DNA of 6,721 nucleotides from Nitrospirota bacterium (lineage in GTDB: Bacteria; Nitrospirota; Nitrospiria; SBBL01; Manganitrophaceae): assembly GCA_023248505.1 (NCBI GenBank), contig JAHFEM010000107.1:1-6721 (forward strand). The letters run 5' to 3'. The translations under genes were made by a program, and so were the position numbers. Each line of letters begins with the position of its first letter. Position 1 is the stretch's first letter. Under the pieces are notes generated by a model. The model had not been told where the DNA came from. It made no database searches and worked only from the letters and a program-made list of their open reading frames with translations. Shown here piece by piece: positions 1 to 6,254 of the stretch.

Positions 1-863
1 ACTACGATGTCCTTCGACTGCCGGACGGCCGCGCCGTGCCGCTCCGGGTCCGATCGATGGTCGGCCTTCTTCCGCTCTGCGCCACCACCGTGGTGGAGCC
101 TTATCAACGCGAACATCTCCCCCATCTCTTAGAGCATGCGTATCGCCGCATGAATCAAATGCGTCAGGCCTCGGCGATCCATCCGACCGGACCGGGGCAA
201 CTCGGCGTCGGCGACCGGGGAATTCTGGCGTTGGTGAATCCGCACCGGCTGGTCCACATTTTATCCCGCATGCTCGACGAGAATGAATTTTTAAGTCCGT
301 ACGGGTTGCGCTCCCTCTCCCGCTATCATGCGGAGCATCCCTACATTTTTTATGTAGACGGCCGGGCCTACCGGGTCGATTATCGACCGGCTGAATCGGA
401 CTCCGGAATGTTCGGCGGCAACTCCAACTGGCGCGGCCCGATCTGGTTCCCGGTCAACGCCCTGATCATCCGGGCCTTGCTCCAGTTTTATCTCTATTAC
501 GGAGACGACTTCAAAGTGGAGTGCCCGACCGGTTCGGGAAACCGGATGAACCTCTTCGAAGTCGCCCGAGAGATCACGGCCCGCCTCACCCGTCTTTTTC
601 TCCCCGATGCGCGGGACCGCCGGCCGGTCTACGGGGCGACGGAGAAGTTTCAGACCGACCCGCACTGGCGGGACAATCTTTTGTTCTACGAATATTTCCA
701 CGGCGACAACGGCGCCGGTCTCGGCGCCAGCCACCAGACCGGCTGGACGGGACTGGTGGCCCCATTGATTCAAATATTCCACTCGATGGATGCGAAGAGT
801 TATCTCGAAGCGGGAAAAAAGATCGGGGTCACCGAAGTCGCGGCCCGCCGGGCGGCCGCTTAG
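1..863 (+). CDS. MGH1-like (GH63-related) glycosidase, C-terminal part, 5' truncated by window edge
   Basis: This is the last 286 residues of a glycoside hydrolase. The frame is open from base 3 to the TAG at 861-863, and the residues before the first GTG (base 36) read as normal family sequence, so the gene starts outside the window and GTG 36 is not its start. The fragment matches the (alpha/alpha)6-barrel C-terminal domain of MGH1-like/GH63-type glucosidases. It has the hallmark FGGNSNWRGPIWFPVN at fragment residues 137-152, then a segment reading EKFQTDPHW, then FYEYFHGDNG and SHQTGWTGLV near the end. By analogy with GH63 enzymes, the Glu encoded at 690-692 (in FYEYF) is a candidate catalytic base; this is inferred, not aligned. 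Relatives hydrolyse alpha-glucosides or mannosyl/glucosylglycerate; the substrate here is unknown. The catalytic acid should lie upstream, outside the window. No signal peptide can be judged. It ends 28 nt before the next gene, on the same strand, so an operon is possible. Family call is firm, substrate open. Confidence 0.9.
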   Translation, partial: YDVLRLPDGRAVPLRVRSMVGLLPLCATTVVEPYQREHLPHLLEHAYRRMNQMRQASAIHPTGPGQLGVGDRGILALVNPHRLVHILSRMLDENEFLSPYGLRSLSRYHAEHPYIFYVDGRAYRVDYRPAESDSGMFGGNSNWRGPIWFPVNALIIRALLQFYLYYGDDFKVECPTGSGNRMNLFEVAREITARLTRLFLPDARDRRPVYGATEKFQTDPHWRDNLLFYEYFHGDNGAGLGASHQTGWTGLVAPLIQIFHSMDAKSYLEAGKKIGVTEVAARRAAA

Positions 864-891
864 CGGATAAAGGAATCATCGGAGAGAGAAA

Positions 892-1707
892 ATGAAATTC
901 GGCGTGATGCTCACCCTGGTGTGTTTGATGATCGGCGTCGCGGCCCCTTCCGGAGGGGCCGCGGATGAAAGCGACAACGGACTCGACCCGACCAACCCGC
1001 TCACCCGGCTCAGCCTGAAATATCAGTATCAGAATCTCCCCCCCCCGGAGGAGGACACTTTACACAACGGGACGTTCAGGGGGGATCTGCTTTTCAAGGA
1101 AAGTGCAACGTGGGGTTGGTCGACGCGGGTCGAACTCCCCTTGATCGTCACCGATCAGGCGAGTCGCGACAACCCGAACGGCGGCGCCGAATTCGGATTC
1201 GGCGACGTTCTGACCCAAGCGATCATCATCAACAGACCGAGCGACGCGTTCGCCTGGATGGCCGGGAGCCAGTTTATCTTTCCGACGGCGAGTCAGGATC
1301 AAATGGGAGGGGGGAAGTATCGGATCGTGCCGAGCGCTGCGGCGCGGTGGAAGCTCCCCCGCCTGCGGGAAGGGAGCTGGTTCGCCCCGCTGGTCCGTTA
1401 CGACGCCGATGTGGCCGGGGCGGACGATCGCAACCGGATCCGAGAGCTCCAGTTGGCCCCGATTCTCAATCTCACATTGGATCAAGGATGGTTCCTGAAC
1501 CTCTATCCGAGCAGCGACATCAAATATAACTTCGCGGATGAAAGGCCGGGCGACACGGGGAAATGGTTTGTCCCGTTCGATTTCTTGGTCGGAAGAAACT
1601 GGAGCGAATCGACCTTCGGGACCCTGGAGGTCGCTTTCCCCCTCGTCCAGCAATATCAGATTTATGATTTGAAAATCGAAGCGAACATTTATTTTCTATT
1701 CGGCTAG
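892..1707 (+). CDS. Secreted protein, probable outer-membrane beta-barrel, function unknown
   Basis: This 271-residue protein starts at an ATG preceded by GGAGAG (881-886, 5-nt spacer). Residues 1 to about 23-24 form a Sec signal peptide: Lys2, hydrophobic core to Val16, and an Ala-rich cleavage region (SGGAA before Asp25). The mature part alternates polar and aromatic/hydrophobic residues, has Gly/Asn-rich turns, no hydrophobic helix, and ends in aromatic-rich NIYFLFG. These traits fit a small outer-membrane barrel of about 12 strands; the overall look resembles the MetA/phenol-degradation transporter-like group of barrels, but I cannot confirm a family. It lies 28 nt after the glycosidase gene and 64 nt before the sugar porter gene, so it could be an outer-membrane channel for the same carbohydrate; that is inference from position only. 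A run of nine C (1038-1046) encodes Leu-Pro-Pro-Pro early in the mature protein and could be slippage-prone. A soluble periplasmic beta protein is the main alternative. Confidence 0.75.
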   Translation: MKFGVMLTLVCLMIGVAAPSGGAADESDNGLDPTNPLTRLSLKYQYQNLPPPEEDTLHNGTFRGDLLFKESATWGWSTRVELPLIVTDQASRDNPNGGAEFGFGDVLTQAIIINRPSDAFAWMAGSQFIFPTASQDQMGGGKYRIVPSAAARWKLPRLREGSWFAPLVRYDADVAGADDRNRIRELQLAPILNLTLDQGWFLNLYPSSDIKYNFADERPGDTGKWFVPFDFLVGRNWSESTFGTLEVAFPLVQQYQIYDLKIEANIYFLFG

Positions 1708-1760
1708 CGCGGAGAGATCTCCCCGATGAAGCGATCGCGTGGACGATGCGGATAGAGAGA

Positions 1761-1766
1761 AGGAGG
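1761..1766 (+). promoter_or_regulatory. Strong Shine-Dalgarno AGGAGG of the sugar porter gene
   Basis: AGGAGG lies 5 nt before ATG 1772. An in-frame GTG at 1739 would add eleven mostly charged residues and has no comparable ribosome site, and sugar porters normally begin shortly before the first membrane helix. This site therefore decides the start at 1772. Confidence 0.85.
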
Positions 1767-1771
1767 ATCAA

Positions 1772-3211
1772 ATGGAAAAGGAAAATGTGAGCCGACCGGG
1801 AAAACAATCAAAGCTGACGGCCTATGTTCTGGTCGCCGCCGCCATCGCCGCGATCGGCGGGATTCTCTTCGGTTTCGATACGGGGGTCATCTCGGGCGCC
1901 ATCCTCTTTATCGCGAAGCAGTGGAACCTCACGCACAAGCAGGCGGAGCTCGCGACCAGCTCGGTCCTGGTCGGCGCGGTGCTGGGGGCGCTCGCGGGAG
2001 GGGTCTTGGGGGATCGGCTGGGGAGACGCCTGTCGATCCTCTATGCCACCGTTCTCTTTCTGGCGGGGACGCTGATCGTTTCGATCGCCGACGGCATGAC
2101 CTCCTTTCTGATCGGCCGGGTGTTGATCGGCGCGGCGATCGGGGTCGCCTCGTTCATGGTGCCGCTTTACATTTCCGAATTGGCCCCGGCGCAGATTCGG
2201 GGAAGCATGGTCTCGCTGAATCAGTTTGCGGTGACGGTCGGCATTCTCGTCTCGTACGGCGTTAATTATTATTATGCTTCCACCCAAAACTGGCGCGCGA
2301 TGTTCGCAGTCGGCGCGGTTCCCGGCCTCATTCTCCTCTTTGGGATGATTGCCCTTCCCGACAGTCCCCGATGGCTTTTCTCGGTCGGGCTCCGGGAGGC
2401 GGCGGAAAAAGTATTGCGGAAGATCCGGGGAACGCCGGAAGTGACGGAGGAGCTCGCCGAGATCGATGAGGCGATCCGTTCGGAGAGCGGCGGGAAGGTC
2501 TCGGATCTGCTCGCCCCGCCGGTCCGCTTGGCGCTGATCATCGGCGTGGGGCTGGCGATCCTCCAGCAGGTGACCGGGGTCAACACCGTCATCTACTATG
2601 CTCCGGCGATCTTCAAAGGGGCCGGCTTACAATCGGATACCGCCGCGATTGCCGCGACGAGCGGCATCGGCGTGGTGAACGTCGTCTTCACGGGGGTTTC
2701 CCTCTGGCTGATCGACCGGGTCGGCCGCCGGCCGCTCTTGTTGTGGAGTGTCGCCGGGATGACCGTGGCGCTGATGGTGCTCGGGCTGGGATTCGCGCTT
2801 CGGGGTGAGGCGGCCGAGGCGGGAGGAGGAGGGTTGGGCCTGATCACTGCGGTCTCCCTGATGGTCTACATCGCCTTTTTCGCCATCGGCCTGGGGCCGA
2901 TTTTCTGGCTCCTGATCGCCGAGATTTATCCCCTCAAGTTGCGAGCGGCGGGAATGAGCGTCGCAACGGTCGCGAACTGGGGGGCGAACTTCTTGGTCGC
3001 CTATACATTTCTGACGATGGCCGCTGTTCTGGGAAAAGCGGGGATCTTCTGGTTCTATGGACTCATGGGAATATTGACCTGGTTCTTCGTCAAGCGGCTG
3101 GTGCCGGAGACCAAGGGGAAGACGCTGGAAGAGGTTGAAGAATATTTCATCGCGCGCGCGGGCCGGCCACCGAAGAGACAGGAACAAAGCGGACTTCGGA
3201 GGGCATCGTGA
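1772..3211 (+). CDS. MFS sugar porter (XylE/GalP/AraE-type sugar:H+ symporter)
   Basis: This 479-residue protein is a 12-helix inner-membrane transporter of the Sugar Porter family, close in length to E. coli XylE (491). Every family signature is visible: GFDTGVISGA (34-43) in helix 1, GDRLGRR (80-86) in loop 2-3, PDSPRWL (196-202) after helix 6, QQVTGVN (265-271) in helix 7, DRVGRR (315-320) in loop 8-9, GPIFW (375-379) in helix 10, and PETKG (445-449) after helix 12. By motif matching, Asp35, Arg116, Gln151, Gln265, Gln266, Asn271 and Trp379 correspond to XylE Asp27, Arg133, Gln168, Gln288, Gln289, Asn294 and Trp392, so proton coupling and hexose/pentose binding look intact. This predicts proton-driven monosaccharide uptake; which sugar cannot be told. 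The start at ATG 1772 is supported by AGGAGG. The TGA stop overlaps the next ATG by one base, indicating cotranscription and probable translational coupling with the DUF3302 gene. A glycosidase gene lies upstream, which fits sugar use. Confidence 0.95.
   Translation: MEKENVSRPGKQSKLTAYVLVAAAIAAIGGILFGFDTGVISGAILFIAKQWNLTHKQAELATSSVLVGAVLGALAGGVLGDRLGRRLSILYATVLFLAGTLIVSIADGMTSFLIGRVLIGAAIGVASFMVPLYISELAPAQIRGSMVSLNQFAVTVGILVSYGVNYYYASTQNWRAMFAVGAVPGLILLFGMIALPDSPRWLFSVGLREAAEKVLRKIRGTPEVTEELAEIDEAIRSESGGKVSDLLAPPVRLALIIGVGLAILQQVTGVNTVIYYAPAIFKGAGLQSDTAAIAATSGIGVVNVVFTGVSLWLIDRVGRRPLLLWSVAGMTVALMVLGLGFALRGEAAEAGGGGLGLITAVSLMVYIAFFAIGLGPIFWLLIAEIYPLKLRAAGMSVATVANWGANFLVAYTFLTMAAVLGKAGIFWFYGLMGILTWFFVKRLVPETKGKTLEEVEEYFIARAGRPPKRQEQSGLRRAS
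3198..3203 (+). promoter_or_regulatory. Shine-Dalgarno GGAGGG of the DUF3302 gene, inside the porter gene
   Basis: GGAGGG lies within the last codons of the sugar porter gene, 7 nt before ATG 3211. It supports ATG 3211 over the in-frame GTG at 3208 (4-nt spacer), and makes the stop/start overlap TGATG (3209-3213) a typical coupled junction. Confidence 0.7.
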
Positions 3212-3660
3212 TGAAGAAAAAGAAAAACGGAGAAGCGTCTGCCCGCTCCACCCGGCGCGTTGCGCGCCTTGGTCTCTCCCTCTGGGTCTGGATCTTGGTC
3301 TTCGGTCTGATGTCGTCGATTCGGGTCTTTGCGGCGGAATCCGAAGGGCACGCTTTTGAAGACACCCTGGCCGACATCTTGACGTGGGTGGTGCTGATCG
3401 TGGCGCCGATTGCCCTGATCGGGGTTTTTATGATGCTCCACATCCTTCCGGAAAAAATCGCCGAGAAGCGGAGGCATCCGCAGCTTGCTGCGATTAAGAC
3501 ACTCTGTATCCTGTCGCTCTTCTTCGGAGGGTTGCTCTGGCCGCTCGCCTGGCTCTGGACCTTCACCAAACCGGTGATGCACAAAATGGCCTACGGCACC
3601 GATGTGGCGGAACCGGAAGAGCCATCACAACCAAGCGAGCCGGAACGGGAGGCCGCTTGA
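3211..3660 (+). CDS. DUF3302 family inner-membrane protein (YiaW/YibI-like)
   Basis: This 149-residue protein carries the DUF3302 core, seen at residues 74-121: a helix followed by MLHILPEKIAEKRRHPQ, then a second helix ending in LLWPLAWLWTFTKP. From memory, E. coli YiaW has the same pattern (LHDIP, then AKKRNHP, then a WPFLWIW helix). The function of DUF3302 is unknown. These genes typically sit beside a HlyD-type fusion protein, as here: the YiaV-like gene starts 16 nt downstream, so the two products probably form one envelope complex. Predicted membrane segments are about 54-77 and 96-118. Ahead of them is a Lys/Arg-rich tail (1-20) and a hydrophobic stretch (about 20-41) ending VFAAES, which could be a cleaved signal peptide or a third helix; YiaW lacks this extension as I recall it. 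The C-terminal tail (about 131-149) is acidic and Pro/Glu-rich. Start at ATG 3211 is chosen from GGAGGG at 3198 and the one-base overlap with the porter stop. Confidence 0.85.
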   Translation: MKKKKNGEASARSTRRVARLGLSLWVWILVFGLMSSIRVFAAESEGHAFEDTLADILTWVVLIVAPIALIGVFMMLHILPEKIAEKRRHPQLAAIKTLCILSLFFGGLLWPLAWLWTFTKPVMHKMAYGTDVAEPEEPSQPSEPEREAA

Positions 3661-3676
3661 GAGGATGAGGTAACAT

Positions 3677-4633
3677 ATGGAAATCTTGCTGCTGCTGATT
3701 TATGCCTTTTTCGTCTGGCTCATTTTCTTTAAGCTCAAATGGCTGCCGTGGAACTTCGTCACCCAGGCGATCGTCATCGTCCTCCCCTTCCTGATGCTGG
3801 CGTTGCTGATCTTGGTCCTGAACATCGTGGCGCCGTCGTCCCACGATGTGCGGGTGATCAACTATGTCGTGCAGATCCTCCCCCAGGTGCGGGGGCGGGT
3901 GATCGACGTGCCGGTGCAACCCAACAGCGCGGTCAAAAAGGGAGACGTTCTCTTCCGGGTCGATCCCACCCCCTTCGAGCTCGAGGTCAAGCGGATCGAA
4001 GCCCAGCTCAGGCTTGCCGAGACCCGTCTCAAACAATCCGCTGCGCTGGCGAAGACCGGCGCCGGCAGCCAGCTCGATGTCGATCGCGACCGGAGCGATG
4101 TCCGGCAGCTGCGCGCGCAGCTCGATTTGGCCCGTTGGAATCTCTCCGAAACAACCGTCCTCTCCCCCGGGAGCGGCAAAGTGATCAACTTGCAGCTCCG
4201 GGAAGGTTCGTTCGTGGTGCCGTTCCCGGTCACGGCGGCAATGAGTTTTGTCGAAGATGAACAGTGGATCATCGCCCTCTTTTCGCAGAACGAGCTGCGC
4301 AAGGTCAAGCCGGGCGACGAGGCCGAGGTCATCCTGAAAACCTATCCCGGACAGGTGATCAAATGCCGGGTCGATTCGATCGTCTGGGCGACGGGGCAGG
4401 GGCAATTGCCGATCGGCGGCGTCCTGCCGCAAACCGAAGAACACGCCGTTCCGCCGCAGCGATTCGCCGTGAAGTTGATGCTCGACGGCAAAGATCGAGG
4501 TCTGTTCCTTGCGCCCGGCGCGCGCGGCGCCGCCGCGATCTACACCGAGCAGCTGGTTCCGATTCATCTGCTCCGTAAAGTATTGCTCCGGGTGAGCGCC
4601 AAGCTCGATTGGTTCATCGTGAAGCTTCATTAG
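3677..4633 (+). CDS. HlyD/EmrA-type membrane fusion (periplasmic adaptor) protein, YiaV/YibH-like
   Basis: This 318-residue periplasmic adaptor would bridge an inner-membrane component and a TolC-type outer-membrane channel. It starts at ATG 3677 after GAGG (3667-3670). Two hydrophobic helices (about 2-18 and 29-51) anchor it, as in YiaV-like members. Next come the first half of the biotinyl-lipoyl-like domain (about 64-99, with QVRGRVIDVPV and KKGDVLFRVDP), a short coiled-coil hairpin (about 100-157), the second lipoyl half (TTVLSPGSGKVINLQLREG, 159-177), and a beta-barrel region (about 188-232, with KPGDEAEV). The C-terminal part (233-318) ends LLRKVLLRVSAKLDWF, closely like the end of E. 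coli YiaV as I recall it. The hairpin tip has Leu124 and Ser131 spaced as in the RLS motif used to dock TolC-family proteins, with Gln120 in place of the Arg. The DUF3302 gene is immediately upstream and the outer-membrane factor gene 145 nt downstream. The substrate is unknown. Confidence 0.93.
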   Translation: MEILLLLIYAFFVWLIFFKLKWLPWNFVTQAIVIVLPFLMLALLILVLNIVAPSSHDVRVINYVVQILPQVRGRVIDVPVQPNSAVKKGDVLFRVDPTPFELEVKRIEAQLRLAETRLKQSAALAKTGAGSQLDVDRDRSDVRQLRAQLDLARWNLSETTVLSPGSGKVINLQLREGSFVVPFPVTAAMSFVEDEQWIIALFSQNELRKVKPGDEAEVILKTYPGQVIKCRVDSIVWATGQGQLPIGGVLPQTEEHAVPPQRFAVKLMLDGKDRGLFLAPGARGAAAIYTEQLVPIHLLRKVLLRVSAKLDWFIVKLH

Positions 4634-4657
4634 CGGGTGATGTAAAATTCTTTGTCT

Positions 4658-4734
4658 GTCATTCCCGCTAAGGCGGGAATCCAGACGGCATTAAACCTAA
4701 ACCACTAGATTCCCGAGAAACATTCGGGAATGAC
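4658..4734. repeat. 77-bp nested inverted repeat (REP/MITE-like palindromic element)
   Basis: The element lies in the 145-bp spacer between the fusion protein and outer-membrane factor genes. Its outer arms are a perfect 10-bp inverted repeat, GTCATTCCCG (4658-4667) and CGGGAATGAC (4725-4734). Inner arms CGGGAATCCAG (4674-4684) and CTAGATTCCCG (4705-4715) pair at 10 of 11 positions, around a 20-nt AT-richer centre. It can also fold as two separate hairpins with 8-bp stems: ATTCCCGC/GCGGGAAT (4661-4668/4673-4680) and ATTCCCGA/TCGGGAAT (4709-4716/4724-4731). The ATTCCCG...CGGGAAT pattern is typical of dispersed intergenic palindromes in many bacterial genomes. No transposase gene and no clear target duplication are visible. 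It may affect mRNA stability or partial termination within the operon, but there is no T-tract after either hairpin, so I do not call it an intrinsic terminator. The rest of the spacer shows only the next gene's ribosome site. Confidence 0.85.
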
Positions 4735-4778
4735 GACCCAGGTACGAAGTTTACTCTTAGGAAAAGGAAGCGTATACC

Positions 4779-6218
4779 ATGAAGAGATCTCGCCGCGCGG
4801 GATGGACGGAGCTCGTCGCAACAGCGCTCCTGATCGCGCTGATTTCCGGTTGCAGCCTGAAACGTCCGCCGGGACTGGAAGAGCTCAAAAGGAAAGCGCT
4901 CCCTCATGCAGCCATCCCCATGCACTGGACAGCCGGAAGCGGGACCGAAGAGGCCGTTCCGGCCGATTGGGTCGCGACATTCGGCGACGATCTGCTGAAT
5001 CGTCTGGTCGAGGAGGCGCTGACCTATAACGCCGATCTGCGCGCCGGGGCGGCGCGGGTGGAACAGGCGGCGGGCTATGTGAAGGTGGCGGGGGGAGAAC
5101 TCTATCCGGCGGTCTCGGTGATCGGCAAAGGGAGTCGCGGAGTAGGCGAGGGGACCGGGATCAATTTCATTACCGCCCTCGCTTCGTGGGAGATCGACGT
5201 CTGGGGACGGGTGCGCGCCGGACGGGCCGCGGCGGAGGAACAGTTCGCTTCGGAAGAGGCCGATTATGCGTCTGCGCGCCAGTCGATCGCCGCTTTGGTG
5301 GCGCGAAGCTGGTTTCTGGCGGTGGAAGGGCTTTTGCAGGAGCGGACCGCCCGACAGATGTTGGAATCGAGCGAACGGCTGCTGGAACTGACGAAGAGCA
5401 AACGAGCGGTCGGAACGTCCGGCGACCAGGACGTGGCGCTCGCCCGGGCCGAAACGGGGAGCCTCCGCGACAGCCTGCTGAAGATCGAGCAGGCGAACGC
5501 GCAATCGCGGAGGGCGCTGGAAGTGTTGGTCGGACGGTATCCGTCCGGGGAAATCGAGGTGGCCGAAGCGCTGGCCCGGATCACGGCGCCGGTCCCGGCG
5601 GGACTCCCTTCGGAGCTGCTCGAACGCCGGCCGGATATCTTCGCGGCGGAGCGCCGGGTCTCCTCGGCTTTTTTTCAGGTGCAACAGGCGAAGGCGGCGA
5701 TGCTTCCCCAGTTCAGCCTGACCGCCTCCCTCGGCTTGATCAGCAGCGACGTTTTCAGCAAGCGGTCCGACTTCAGCAATCCGACCGGAGGGGTGGGGGG
5801 CGGCCTCCTCGCCCCGATCTTCCGGGGAGGGGAGCTTCGGGCGCAGGCTCAGATCCGAAACGCGGAGCAGAGAGCGGCGATCATGCAGTATGCCGCGATG
5901 GTCCTCCGGGCCTTTGAGGAGGTGGAGAATGCGCTGAACGCCGAGCGGACGCTGCGGGAGCGTGAGGAGGTGCTGGCGCAGGTGGCGAAAGATTATGAAC
6001 GGGTCGTGGAGATCGCGGAGACCCAATACGAGGTCGGCAAGACCGACCTCCTCTCGGTCCTCCAGCAGCGGCTTCGGCTCTACTCGGCGCGGAGCACGTT
6101 CCTGAGCGTGCAGGGGGGGCGCTTGGTACAGCGTGTGAATCTCTATCTCGCCCTCGGCGGGGGGTGGACGAGGGAGGAAACGCAGCGCGCTTCCTCAAGA
6201 GAGGTCGGCGCGCCTTAA
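4779..6218 (+). CDS. NodT-family outer-membrane factor lipoprotein (TolC-like efflux channel)
   Basis: This 479-residue protein is the outer-membrane channel component of a tripartite export system. The N-terminus is a lipoprotein signal: basic residues 2-6, hydrophobic core, and lipobox LISGC with Cys25 as the acylated residue. Two tandem OEP repeats follow, roughly 65-260 and 280-465. Family marks include [18 protein letters not shown] (64-81), [12 protein letters not shown] (137-148), the NodT signature [19 protein letters not shown] (276-294), [12 protein letters not shown] (309-320), [14 protein letters not shown] (344-357) and [15 protein letters not shown] (417-431). Each repeat should give two barrel strands and long periplasmic helices, so a trimer forms the channel. 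The start at ATG 4779 has AAGGAAG (4764-4770) upstream. Length is normal for the family. The nearest partner is the fusion protein gene 145 nt upstream; most NodT-type genes instead accompany an RND pump, which is absent here. Barrel-protein gene follows 36 nt downstream. Exported substrate unknown. Confidence 0.96.
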   Translation: MKRSRRAGWTELVATALLIALISGCSLKRPPGLEELKRKALPHAAIPMHWTAGSGTEEAVPADWVATFGDDLLNRLVEEALTYNADLRAGAARVEQAAGYVKVAGGELYPAVSVIGKGSRGVGEGTGINFITALASWEIDVWGRVRAGRAAAEEQFASEEADYASARQSIAALVARSWFLAVEGLLQERTARQMLESSERLLELTKSKRAVGTSGDQDVALARAETGSLRDSLLKIEQANAQSRRALEVLVGRYPSGEIEVAEALARITAPVPAGLPSELLERRPDIFAAERRVSSAFFQVQQAKAAMLPQFSLTASLGLISSDVFSKRSDFSNPTGGVGGGLLAPIFRGGELRAQAQIRNAEQRAAIMQYAAMVLRAFEEVENALNAERTLREREEVLAQVAKDYERVVEIAETQYEVGKTDLLSVLQQRLRLYSARSTFLSVQGGRLVQRVNLYLALGGGWTREETQRASSREVGAP

Positions 6219-6254
6219 CCGGACGCGCGCTGTCGAAATGGAAAGAGAGGTCCG

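Noticed and set aside
36..38. GTG as the start of the first gene
   Set aside because: The frame is open upstream to the window edge and the residues before it read as family sequence; the core catalytic domain also begins before this point.
1711..1724. Small inverted repeat GGAGA-GA-TCTCC after the first barrel gene
   Set aside because: The loop would be only two bases and no T-run follows, so it is unlikely to act as a terminator.
1739..1741. GTG as the start of the sugar porter
   Set aside because: No ribosome site fits it, and ATG 1772 has AGGAGG at 5-nt spacing.
1772..3211. Sugar porter as an EmrB/drug-efflux MFS pump
   Set aside because: It has 12 helices and the full Sugar Porter signatures (PDSPRWL, QQVTGVN, PETKG), which drug:H+ antiporters lack.
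3563..4630. Long open frame on the minus strand (355 codons) opposite the adaptor gene
   Set aside because: It mirrors the adaptor codons, contains Gln/His/Asp runs with no recognisable domain, and has no supported start.
4661..4731. Intrinsic terminator(s) after the adaptor gene
   Set aside because: The hairpins have GC-containing 8-bp stems but are followed by mixed sequence, not a T-tract; the palindrome is better explained as a dispersed repeat.
4668..6026. Long open frame on the minus strand (452 codons) opposite the outer-membrane factor gene
   Set aside because: The plus-strand product matches the NodT family over its whole length. The antisense product is Arg/Pro/His-rich low-complexity sequence typical of GC-rich shadow frames, and it runs through the palindromic repeat.
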